Below are positions 35,723 through 43,329 of a DNA stretch of 64,000 nucleotides, in pieces. This stretch comes from Xylanibacter ruminicola (lineage in GTDB: Bacteria; Bacteroidota; Bacteroidia; Bacteroidales; Bacteroidaceae). Positions within the stretch are counted from its first letter, which is position 1. Each line of letters opens with the position of its first letter. The stretch spans positions 313,129 through 377,128 of the forward strand of contig NZ_FNRF01000002.1 in the NCBI RefSeq assembly GCF_900107775.1, written 5' to 3'. A program made the position numbers and the translations under genes. The notes beneath the pieces were generated by a model. The model was not told the origin of the DNA. It made no database searches and worked only from the letters and a program-made list of their open reading frames with translations.

Positions 35723-35727
35723 GAACA

Positions 35728-36363
35728 ATGAAAGGGTTGATAGGAGGAATTTTTGCTGTGATGCTGCTGGCTGCCTGTGGCGGCAGGAGCATGAGTGCTG
35801 AGGAGATGCAGCACAAGTTAGACAGTATTCAGAAGATAGAAGCTGCCGAGCGATTGGCGGCTCAGGGTATCAACTTGGCTGATGCCGATAACCCGCTGAA
35901 GCAGTTCTACGACAGCTTGAACCTCCTGCCATTACCCATTACCTATAGCGATGAGCTGGTGCGTTACCTGCCCGATTTCAAACCCGTGCCTCAGGATATT
36001 GCCAAGGCATTGGAGCTGGAGGGTAACAACAAGCAGAAAGCCATCTCGCTATCCGAGTCATTAGGTGCACGCCTGATGATTCTGGCTGCCGATGAGGAAG
36101 ACGACAGATACTCTTTGTGGCTGTATTCTTTAGACAACGATTATCTGCCTGTAGATAAACTCTGTTTGTACGCGATTGATGAGGAGGCCGATCTCGACGA
36201 TTTCGGTGCCGAAGACATCCTGCAGTACTTCACCATCACGAGTGATTACGAAATTCATTTGATGGACTACTCGAAGGAAGCCCACAAAACACGCACAGAG
36301 GAAGTGTTTACGCTAGATGCCCAGCGTAATTTCCAGTTACAAAAAAGTGAGGAGTTAGATTAG
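35728..36363 (+). CDS. Lipoprotein of unknown function
   Basis: 211 residues with a lipobox LLAAC near residue 17, a short helix, then an acidic domain (DEEDDRYSLWLYSLDNDYLPVDKLCLYAIDEEADL). Not recognised. Last gene of the plus-strand series. Its TAG stop overlaps the stop of the converging 36360 gene (shared TTAG), and no terminator hairpin separates them. Confidence 0.72.
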   Translation: MKGLIGGIFAVMLLAACGGRSMSAEEMQHKLDSIQKIEAAERLAAQGINLADADNPLKQFYDSLNLLPLPITYSDELVRYLPDFKPVPQDIAKALELEGNNKQKAISLSESLGARLMILAADEEDDRYSLWLYSLDNDYLPVDKLCLYAIDEEADLDDFGAEDILQYFTITSDYEIHLMDYSKEAHKTRTEEVFTLDAQRNFQLQKSEELD

Positions 36364-36800
36364 TCGGCCAGCAGCTGCTTCAGGAACGCATCCAGATCTT
36401 CGTCCAAACCCTTCATCAGTTCGGGATCGAAAATCACGGTCTCGTCGTCAACCAGATACAACTCGGCTACCGACTCCTTGTCTTCATTCTCCAGTACAAA
36501 CGAGAATGGTTTCAGAATCGACATATTCTCGATGGTGTCCTTCATCTTATCCAGACACTTGCGGAACACGGCAGGTATCTCTTCGAAGAAATTGTCGGAT
36601 GTATCGCCAATCCAGTCTTCGATGATGCAACGGTTAATCTCTTCGTCGTTATCGTCGAACGCCATCAGCTCGCCGGTATCCTGCGTTACGCGGAAATGGA
36701 TATCGGTCATTACATTAGCCTCCTGTGTAGGAGGAAACTTGTCGGCTATCTTACGGATAGCACGCTCAATCTGCTGCTGAGCTAGTTCGGTTGCTTTCAT
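36360..36800 (-). CDS. Conserved acidic protein, unknown function
   Basis: 146 residues, no signal. An N-terminal helix is followed by an alpha/beta domain (DIHFRVTQDTGELMAFDDNDEEI... VAELYLVDDETVIFDPEL). I do not recognise the family, but it has its own well-formed -33/-7 promoter (36826-36857) and a clear start, so it is a real gene. Confidence 0.72.
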   Translation of the reverse strand: MKATELAQQQIERAIRKIADKFPPTQEANVMTDIHFRVTQDTGELMAFDDNDEEINRCIIEDWIGDTSDNFFEEIPAVFRKCLDKMKDTIENMSILKPFSFVLENEDKESVAELYLVDDETVIFDPELMKGLDEDLDAFLKQLLAD

Positions 36801-36825
36801 CTTTCTTTTTGTATTAATTCTGCGA

Positions 36826-36857
36826 CAAAAGTATAAAAAATCTTTTGTAATTGCAAA
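36826..36857 (-). promoter_or_regulatory. Promoter of the 36800 gene
   Basis: Minus strand: -7 TACTTTTG (36826-36833), TTTG (36854-36857), 20 bases apart. Confidence 0.65.
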
Positions 36858-36895
36858 CGATTACGATTATTTTTGCTAAAAAACCGCATTTTCGC

Positions 36896-36926
36896 TTGTT
36901 TTATTCAGCAGATTGTCGTACCTTTG
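36896..36926 (+). promoter_or_regulatory. Promoter of the rseC-rnf operon
   Basis: TTG (36896-36898) and -7 TACCTTTG (36919-36926), 20 bases apart, 28 bases upstream of rseC. Confidence 0.72.
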
Positions 36927-36954
36927 CAAAATGTAATGTCTACTTAGCAAATTA

Positions 36955-37368
36955 ATGAGTAATAAGATAACACATTCGGGAACCGTTAAAAGTATTATGG
37001 ATGGATGCATCAAGGTGCAGATTGTCCAGACCTCGGCGTGTGCTGCCTGTAAGGTAGCTTCGCACTGTAACGCTGCCGAATCGAAAATTAAGATTGTGGA
37101 TGTGTTTACCACCGATACCGCAAGCTATCAAGTTGGGCAGGAGGTTACCGTGTGGGCATCGAAGGATGTGGCCAATCGCGCCTTGCTGTTAGGCTTTGGT
37201 GCACCTTTCTTATTATTAATATGTGTACTGATGATAGCCCTGAAGCTTACTAGCGATGAGGGACTTGCTGCGTTAGTAGCTTTAGCATCGTTGGTACCTT
37301 ATTATCTGGCGCTGTGGGCGATGAAGAACCGCATTCAGCAACAGATAGCCTTCAATATCGAGAAATAA
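36955..37368 (+). CDS. rseC: RseC/MucC family protein (SoxR-reducing system)
   Basis: 137 residues. N-terminal soluble domain with a cysteine cluster SACAACKVASHC near 28-39, then two membrane segments (ALLLGFGAPFLLLICVLMIAL and LAALVALASLVPYYLAL). In E. coli RseC acts with the Rsx (Rnf) complex to keep SoxR reduced; in Bacteroidales it heads the rnf operon, as here. The four cysteines may hold a metal or cluster, which is inference. rnfB starts 25 bases later. Confidence 0.9.
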   Translation: MSNKITHSGTVKSIMDGCIKVQIVQTSACAACKVASHCNAAESKIKIVDVFTTDTASYQVGQEVTVWASKDVANRALLLGFGAPFLLLICVLMIALKLTSDEGLAALVALASLVPYYLALWAMKNRIQQQIAFNIEK

Positions 37369-37393
37369 TTATAGTAACTAAAACAAATAGATT

Positions 37394-38275
37394 ATGAATT
37401 TCATCTTGATTGCAGTAATTGTACTTGGAGCTATCGCCTTGATAGCTGCTATTGTGCTTTTTGCAGCCTCCAAGAAGTTCGCTGTCTATGAGGATCCCCG
37501 TATTGCGCAAGTGGGTGAGTTGTTGCCCGGAGCCAATTGCGGTGGATGCGGATTCCCTGGTTGTAGCGGTATGGCCGATGCCCTTGTGAAGGGTGCCGAC
37601 GCCGGAAGCCTCGACGGACTGATGTGTCCTGTTGGCGGCGCTGAGACCATGGGAAAGGTAGCCGACTTGTTGGGGATGGCCATCGCTAATTCCGAGCCGA
37701 TGGTAGCCGTAGTGCGTTGTAACGGTACTTGCGAGCACCGTGCCAAGATTGCCGAGTATTCGGGCTTGCGCACTTGTGCCGCTATGCACGCTTGTGGCGC
37801 TGGCGAAACAGCTTGTGGCTTTGGCTGTCTGGGTTGTGGCGATTGTGTGGCTGCCTGCCAGTTTGGCGCTATCAGTCTGAATCCTGAGACAGGAATCCCC
37901 GAGGTCGACGAAGAGAAGTGTACCTCGTGTGGTGCTTGTGTAAAGGCTTGCCCGCGTAACATCATCGAGCTGCGCAAAAAAGGCCCCAAGGGGCGCCGCG
38001 TGTTCGTATCGTGTGTGAACAAGGACAAGGGTCCTGTTGCCATGAAGGCTTGTGCCGTTAGCTGTATTGGTTGCGGCAAGTGCGAAAAGGAGTGTAACTT
38101 TGGTGCGATTACCGTTGAGAACAACCTGGCTTACATCGACCACACTAAGTGCCGTTTGTGCCGCAAGTGTGTCACCGTTTGTCCTAAGCATGCTATCGTG
38201 GATGTTAACTTCCCAACGCCTGCACCTGCACCAAAGCCCAAAGAACCTAAAAAAGAAGAGGAGGCAAAAGCATGA
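37394..38275 (+). CDS. rnfB: Rnf complex subunit B (ferredoxin-like electron entry)
   Basis: 293 residues: one N-terminal membrane helix, the 4Fe-4S domain NCGGCGFPGC near 47-56, then further cysteine motifs including CGLGCGDCVAAC-like, CTSCGACVKACP, CIGCGKCEKEC and CRLCRKCVTVCP, giving many clusters. It accepts electrons from reduced ferredoxin. The C-terminus is Pro/Lys/Glu rich. It overlaps rnfC by 4 bases (ATGA). Confidence 0.95.
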   Translation: MNFILIAVIVLGAIALIAAIVLFAASKKFAVYEDPRIAQVGELLPGANCGGCGFPGCSGMADALVKGADAGSLDGLMCPVGGAETMGKVADLLGMAIANSEPMVAVVRCNGTCEHRAKIAEYSGLRTCAAMHACGAGETACGFGCLGCGDCVAACQFGAISLNPETGIPEVDEEKCTSCGACVKACPRNIIELRKKGPKGRRVFVSCVNKDKGPVAMKACAVSCIGCGKCEKECNFGAITVENNLAYIDHTKCRLCRKCVTVCPKHAIVDVNFPTPAPAPKPKEPKKEEEAKA

Positions 38276-39648
38276 AGATAAAAACATTTAGTATGGGTGG
38301 TATCCACCCTGCAGAGAATAAGCTTACCCACGAGGTGGCCACCAAGGTAGCAGCGCTGCCTAAGCAGGCCATTTTTCCATTGGGTCAGCATATCGGTGCG
38401 CCTGCCAAACCCGTGGTCCAGAAGGGCGACAAGGTAAAGGTAGGAACCATGATTGCCGAAGCTGGCGGTTTTGTGTCGGCACCTATTTTCTCGTCGGTCA
38501 GCGGTACCGTGTTCAAGATTGATACGGCTATCGATGCTACCGGCTATCGCAAGCCCGTGATTATTATCAATGTCGAGGGCGACGAGTGGGAAGAGAGTAT
38601 TGACCGCTCTGATAAGCTCGAACTGGTGGCTGCTCATCCTGAGCTTACTCCCGAGGAGATTGTTAAGCGTGTGCAGAACGCTGGTGTAGTAGGTATGGGT
38701 GGTGCTTGTTTCCCCACCTTTATCAAGTTGACGCCTCCACCAACAGCCAAGGCTGAGTGCGTGATTATCAATGCCGTAGAGTGCGAGCCTTATATCACTG
38801 CCGACTATCGCCTGATGATGGAGCACGCCGATGAGATTCTGGTTGGACTCGAGCTTCTGATGATTGGCGCTAAGGTAACCAAGGGCTATATCGGTATCGA
38901 AACCAACAAGCCTGCTGCTATCGAACTGCTCACCAAGAAATGTGATGAAAAGTTTAATATCGCAGGTTCCAAGTTTAATGTAGAAGTGGTGCCCTTGAAG
39001 CAGCGCTACCCACAGGGTGGTGAGAAGCAGTTGGTTGATGCCGTGATTAATCGTCAGGTACCAGCACCTCCTGCAATTCCCGTAAATGTGGGTGCTATCG
39101 TGCAGAATGTGGGTACAGCCTTTGCCGTTTACGAGGCTGTGATGAAGAACAAACCCCTGTTTGAGCGTTATACTACTGTTACCGGTAAGAAACTGCAGAA
39201 CCCAGGAAACTTCCTGGTGCGTATGGGTACACCGATGAAGGATTTGATCGATGCTTGTGGCGGTATGCCCGAGGGCGATAACAAACTGCTGGCTGGCGGA
39301 CCTATGATGGGTAAGGCCCTTACTTCGGTAGAGGTGCCCATCTGCAAGGGAACCAACTCGGTAACCATTATCTCTGATGATGAGGCTCGCCGTAAGGATG
39401 CCCAGCCTTGTATCCGTTGCGCCAAGTGTGTAGGTGTTTGTCCAATGGGCTTGGAGCCTTACCTGCTGGCAAAACTCTCGGAGGTTAAGAACTGGGAGCG
39501 TGCCGAGAGCGAGGATATCACCAGCTGTATCGAGTGTGGCTCGTGTCAGTACACCTGTCCGGCTTACCGTCCGCTGTTGGATAACATCCGCTTGGGTAAG
39601 AGCACGGTGATGGGTATCATCCGCGCCCGCGCTGCTGCCAAAAAATAA
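38272..39648 (+). CDS. rnfC: Rnf complex subunit C (NADH-binding)
   Basis: 458 residues. N-terminal barrel-sandwich region (GGIHPAENKLT), FMN/NADH-binding segment with GMGGACFPT and NAVECEPYITAD, and two 4Fe-4S motifs CIRCAKCVGVCP and CIECGSCQYTCP near 380-430. Peripheral cytoplasmic subunit that reduces NAD. The length is the short form without a long repeat tail. Confidence 0.96.
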   Translation: MKIKTFSMGGIHPAENKLTHEVATKVAALPKQAIFPLGQHIGAPAKPVVQKGDKVKVGTMIAEAGGFVSAPIFSSVSGTVFKIDTAIDATGYRKPVIIINVEGDEWEESIDRSDKLELVAAHPELTPEEIVKRVQNAGVVGMGGACFPTFIKLTPPPTAKAECVIINAVECEPYITADYRLMMEHADEILVGLELLMIGAKVTKGYIGIETNKPAAIELLTKKCDEKFNIAGSKFNVEVVPLKQRYPQGGEKQLVDAVINRQVPAPPAIPVNVGAIVQNVGTAFAVYEAVMKNKPLFERYTTVTGKKLQNPGNFLVRMGTPMKDLIDACGGMPEGDNKLLAGGPMMGKALTSVEVPICKGTNSVTIISDDEARRKDAQPCIRCAKCVGVCPMGLEPYLLAKLSEVKNWERAESEDITSCIECGSCQYTCPAYRPLLDNIRLGKSTVMGIIRARAAAKK

Positions 39649-39668
39649 AATGTTTAATCTTTAATGTT
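39649..39668. repeat. 20-base AT motif, copy 2 (rnfC-rnfD spacer)
   Basis: AATGTTTAATCTTTAATGTT, directly after the rnfC stop. A further half-unit (AACGTTTAATG) supplies the rnfD start codon. Confidence 0.65.
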
Positions 39669-39677
39669 TAACGTTTA

Positions 39678-40670
39678 ATGTCTAAGTTAATAGTTTCATT
39701 ATCGCCACACGCTCATAGCCGCGATTCGATCGAGCGCAACATGTACGGTGTTATCATCGCCCTGATGCCTGCGCTGCTCGCTTCGTTCTATTTCTTTGGC
39801 TTGGGTGCGGTTATCGTTACCGCCACCAGTGTGGCAGCCTGCTGCTTTTTCGAGTGGGCTATCTGCAAATATATTCTGAAGAGACAACAGAATACACTGC
39901 TCGACGGATCGGCCATTATCACCGGTCTGCTGCTGGCGTTCAACGTACCTTCGAACCTGCCCATCTGGATTATCCTGATAGGTGCGCTGTTTGCCATCGG
40001 CGTAGCTAAATTTACGTTCGGTGGTTTGGGTAACAATATCTTTAACCCTGCGCTGGTGGGTCGTGCTGCCTTGCTGGTAGCTTTTCCTGCCCAGATGACC
40101 ACTTGGCCAAAAATCGGACAGTGGGATACCTATCTCGATGCCGAGACAGGTGCCACACCACTTTCGATTATCAATTCGGCCATCCGTATGGGCGATGCCT
40201 CGTTGCTCGAGCAGTTACCCTCATCATTCGACCTGTTCTTAGGTTCAAGTTCGGGTGGTGCTGGTGCCATGGGTGAGATTTGTGCATTGGCCCTGCTGTT
40301 GGGCCTGGCCTTTATGCTCTATAACCGCATCATCACTTGGCACATTCCTGTATCAATCCTTGGTACCGCATTTGTGTTCTCTGGTTTGCTGCATTTGGCT
40401 AATCCCGTTTATCCTGATCCATTTACCGTGCTGCTCACTGGTGGTATGATGCTGGGTGCCATCTTTATGGCTACCGACTATGTTACCAGCCCTATGACGC
40501 CAAAGGGTCAGCTGATTTATGGTGTAGCCATCGGATTCCTCACCGTTGTTATCCGTAACTGGGGTGCTTATCCCGAGGGCATGTCGTTCGCCATTCTCAT
40601 CATGAATGCGTTCACACCGCTCATCAATAATTATGTTAAACCAAAACGTTTCGGGGAAGTTTCGAAATAA
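39678..40670 (+). CDS. rnfD: Rnf complex subunit D
   Basis: 330-residue membrane protein of the NqrB/RnfD family with about nine helices. The covalent FMN attachment motif TGATPLS is visible near residue 160. Also GRAALLVAFPAQMTTWP, typical for the family. Its ATG (39678) is inside the AT repeat of the spacer. Confidence 0.96.
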   Translation: MSKLIVSLSPHAHSRDSIERNMYGVIIALMPALLASFYFFGLGAVIVTATSVAACCFFEWAICKYILKRQQNTLLDGSAIITGLLLAFNVPSNLPIWIILIGALFAIGVAKFTFGGLGNNIFNPALVGRAALLVAFPAQMTTWPKIGQWDTYLDAETGATPLSIINSAIRMGDASLLEQLPSSFDLFLGSSSGGAGAMGEICALALLLGLAFMLYNRIITWHIPVSILGTAFVFSGLLHLANPVYPDPFTVLLTGGMMLGAIFMATDYVTSPMTPKGQLIYGVAIGFLTVVIRNWGAYPEGMSFAILIMNAFTPLINNYVKPKRFGEVSK

Positions 40671-40696
40671 TGTAAAAATTTAAAAATGAAAAGATT

Positions 40697-41317
40697 ATGA
40701 AGAAACTCGAATCGTCATTATTAAATATGGTGCTGGTGCTCACCGGAGTAGCAGTTATCATGGGTGGTATCCTGGCTTTTGTGAACCACCTTACCGAGGG
40801 GCCTATTGCCGATCAGAAAGCCAAGGCGCTGGCCGATGGTATTAAGTCGGTGATGTGTGTTGATGACCTACAGGTAGCTAATACCGATACCGTAAAGCAG
40901 ACCGATGCCAAGGGCAAGGAGCTGGTTTATGTGATTTACGAAACTAAGGATGCCCAGGGTAAAGATTTGGGTGCTGCTGTTGAATCTACCACTGGTGGAT
41001 TTGGTGGCAACCTGAAGGTGCTGGTAGGTTTTAATACCGAGGGCCAGATTCTGGGTTACACGCTGTTGGAACATGCCGAAACACCAGGTCTTGGTGCTAA
41101 GGCCGATAAGTGGTTCCAGAAGGGCGAGAAGGGCGATATTATCGGCCTTACGCCTGCTCAGCCTCTCACCGTATCGAAGGATGGTGGTAAGGTAGATGCC
41201 ATTACTGCATCAACTATTACCAGTCGTGCTTTCCTGTTGGCTGTCAACAATGCTTATAACGCTTACAAGGCTGCCCCCATCGATGCCGAGTCGGGCGCCA
41301 CAAAGAAAAGTGAATAG
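40697..41317 (+). CDS. rnfG: Rnf complex subunit G
   Basis: 206 residues: one N-terminal membrane helix and a periplasmic FMN-binding domain. The covalent flavin site is DAITASTITSRAF near 176-188, where the family usually has S(T)GAT; the second Thr is the expected attachment residue. Follows rnfD by 26 AT-rich bases; rnfE starts 3 bases later. Confidence 0.95.
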   Translation: MKKLESSLLNMVLVLTGVAVIMGGILAFVNHLTEGPIADQKAKALADGIKSVMCVDDLQVANTDTVKQTDAKGKELVYVIYETKDAQGKDLGAAVESTTGGFGGNLKVLVGFNTEGQILGYTLLEHAETPGLGAKADKWFQKGEKGDIIGLTPAQPLTVSKDGGKVDAITASTITSRAFLLAVNNAYNAYKAAPIDAESGATKKSE

Positions 41318-41320
41318 TTT

Positions 41321-41902
41321 ATGAATGCAATACAGATTATAAAAAACGGCATTGTTAAGGAGAACCCCACGTTCGTCCTCATGCTGGGTATGTGTCCTAC
41401 GCTGGCCACTACCACCTCTGCTGCCAACGGTATGTCGATGGGCCTCGCCACAATGGCGGTACTCATCTGTACCAATGTGGTTATCTCGTGCTTAAAATCG
41501 GTTACTCCCGATAAGGTACGTATTCCTGTGTTCATTGTAGTGATTGCTGCGTTTGTTACGCTGCTGCAGATGGTTATCAAGGCTTATCTGCCCGATGTCG
41601 ATGCCTCGTTAGGTTTGTTTATCCCGCTGATTGTGGTTAACTGTATCATCCTGGGTCGTGCTGAGGCTTTTGCCGCAAAGAACTCACCCGTAGCTTCGCT
41701 GTTCGATGGTATCGGTATCGGTCTTGGTTTCACACTCGGTCTTACTCTGCTGGGTATGTGTCGCGAGCTGTTAGGCTCGGGTTCAATCTTCGGATTCACC
41801 CTGATTCCCGAGACTTATAACATCCTGCTCTTTGTGTTGCCTCCAGGTGCGTTTATCACCCTCGGCTTCCTCATCGCCATCGTGAACAAAATTAGGAATT
41901 AA
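41321..41902 (+). CDS. rnfE: Rnf complex subunit E
   Basis: 193-residue membrane protein with about six helices. Family features: GMCPTLATTTSAANG near 25-40 (with a cysteine proposed to bind iron in the RnfA/E pair) and NCIILGRAEAFAAKN. Homologous to RnfA; the two form a pseudo-symmetrical membrane core. Confidence 0.95.
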   Translation: MNAIQIIKNGIVKENPTFVLMLGMCPTLATTTSAANGMSMGLATMAVLICTNVVISCLKSVTPDKVRIPVFIVVIAAFVTLLQMVIKAYLPDVDASLGLFIPLIVVNCIILGRAEAFAAKNSPVASLFDGIGIGLGFTLGLTLLGMCRELLGSGSIFGFTLIPETYNILLFVLPPGAFITLGFLIAIVNKIRN

Positions 41903-41930
41903 TGTTCAATGGTCAATGTTCAATGGTCAA
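41903..41930. repeat. Perfect 14-base tandem duplication between rnfE and rnfA
   Basis: TGTTCAATGGTCAA occurs twice head to tail, starting directly after the rnfE stop codon. rnfA starts 10 bases further. Confidence 0.9.
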
Positions 41931-41940
41931 TAAATAGATT

Positions 41941-42543
41941 ATGGAATACGTTTTGATTTTCATTAGCGCCATATTTGTCAACAACATCGTGTTGTCGCAG
42001 TTCCTGGGCATTTGTCCGTTCCTTGGCGTTTCAAAAAAGATTGATACCTCGCTGGGTATGTCGGCAGCTGTAGCTTTTGTGCTTACGCTGGCCACCATTG
42101 TTACCTGGTTGGTTCAGAAATATGTGCTCGATGCCTTTGGCCTGCAGTATCTGCAGACGATTGCCTTTATCCTGGTGATTGCCTCTCTGGTACAGATGGT
42201 AGAGATTGTGCTCAAAAAGGTATCACCAGCCCTCTATCAGGCATTAGGTATTTTCCTGCCCCTGATTACCACCAACTGTGCTGTGCTGGGTGTAGCTATT
42301 CTGGTTATCCAGAAGGATTACAACCTGCTGCAGTCGGTAGTCTATGCCTTCTCAACAGCCATCGGCTTTGGCGTAGCTCTCACCGTGTTTGCCGGTATGC
42401 GCGAGCAGCTGGAGTTGGTAAAGATTCCTAAGGGCATGCAGGGTATGGCCATCGTCATGCTTTCAGCTGGTTTGCTCAGCTTGGCCTTTATGGGCTTCTC
42501 GGGTGTGGATGGCGGACTGAAGATTCTCTTTGGTCTCGACTAA
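41941..42543 (+). CDS. rnfA: Rnf complex subunit A
   Basis: 200-residue, six-helix protein with FVNNIVLSQFLGICPFLG near 14-30 and TTNCAVLGVA near 113, each containing one of the conserved cysteines. Last subunit of the complete Rnf pump (B, C, D, G, E, A), which couples ferredoxin:NAD oxidoreduction to Na+ or H+ transport. A strong terminator follows. Confidence 0.96.
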   Translation: MEYVLIFISAIFVNNIVLSQFLGICPFLGVSKKIDTSLGMSAAVAFVLTLATIVTWLVQKYVLDAFGLQYLQTIAFILVIASLVQMVEIVLKKVSPALYQALGIFLPLITTNCAVLGVAILVIQKDYNLLQSVVYAFSTAIGFGVALTVFAGMREQLELVKIPKGMQGMAIVMLSAGLLSLAFMGFSGVDGGLKILFGLD

Positions 42544-42564
42544 ATAGCCACCTATTGGTAAAAA

Positions 42565-42600
42565 GAGTCCGAACTATTTTGTAGTTCGGGCTTTTTTTTT
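42565..42600 (+). terminator. Intrinsic terminator of the rnf operon
   Basis: Stem CCGAACTA (42569-42576) / TAGTTCGG (42582-42589), 5-base loop TTTTG, then ten T. The loop also contains the -33 TTTG of the next promoter. Confidence 0.9.
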
Positions 42601-42608
42601 TAACTTTG
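42578..42608 (+). promoter_or_regulatory. Promoter of the DUF2027-nadE unit, overlapping the rnf terminator
   Basis: TTTG (42578-42581) and -7 TAACTTTG (42601-42608), 19 bases apart. The -33 box is in the terminator loop and the spacer is its right stem plus T-run. Confidence 0.7.
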
Positions 42609-42633
42609 CCCCAAATTTACAGTATATATAACA

Positions 42634-43329
42634 ATGAAGATTGGAGATAAAGTAAGATTCCTGAGCGAAGTGGGCGGCGGAAAGGTTGCTGGCTTCCAGG
42701 GCAAGAATATAGTGCTTGTTGAGGATGAGGACGGCTTCCAGATGCCGATGCTCATCAACGAGGTGGTAGTGGTAGGCGAGGAGAGCTACGAAACTACCCG
42801 TATGGTTGAACAGAAGGCCAAGGCTCGCATGACTGCCGACGAGGAGGAGCCCGAGATTGAGCCTGCCGACCGTCCCATTACCTTTAAGCCAAAACCCGAG
42901 GAGCGCAAGGGTGGCGACAAGCTGAGTGCTTTTCTGGCTTTTGTGCCCATGGATGTAAAGGAACTCTCGCAAACCCGTTTCGAGAGCTATTTGGTTAACG
43001 ACTCGAACTATTATCTGCGCTATGTGCTGATGACTGCCGAGGGTACTGCCTGGAAGCTCAGAGGCGAGGGCGAGATTGAGCCTAACTGCAAGGAGTTTAT
43101 CGAGGAGTTCGGTCGCGAGGACCTGAACGATCTTGAGCATCTGTGTGTACAACTGGTGGCTTATAAACGCGAAAAACATTTCCTGCTAAAGTCGCCCGTT
43201 AATGCCCAGGTGCGTGTAGATACCGTTAAGTTCTACAAGCTGCATGCCTTCCGCGAGAACGACTTCTTCGAGCAGCCCGCACTTATTTACACACTCATTG
43301 AGAACGACGTACAAAAAGTAAAACTATGA
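42634..43329 (+). CDS. DUF2027 family protein, lacking the C-terminal Smr domain
   Basis: 231 residues. N-terminal KOW/SH3-like barrel (MKIGDKVRFLSEVGGGKVAGF) and a beta-sandwich domain typical of Bacteroidetes DUF2027 proteins. As I remember the family, most members are about 340 residues with an Smr nuclease-type domain at the end; this one stops at the end of the DUF2027 part. It overlaps nadE by 4 bases (ATGA), so translational coupling is likely. Function unknown. Confidence 0.8.
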   Translation: MKIGDKVRFLSEVGGGKVAGFQGKNIVLVEDEDGFQMPMLINEVVVVGEESYETTRMVEQKAKARMTADEEEPEIEPADRPITFKPKPEERKGGDKLSAFLAFVPMDVKELSQTRFESYLVNDSNYYLRYVLMTAEGTAWKLRGEGEIEPNCKEFIEEFGREDLNDLEHLCVQLVAYKREKHFLLKSPVNAQVRVDTVKFYKLHAFRENDFFEQPALIYTLIENDVQKVKL

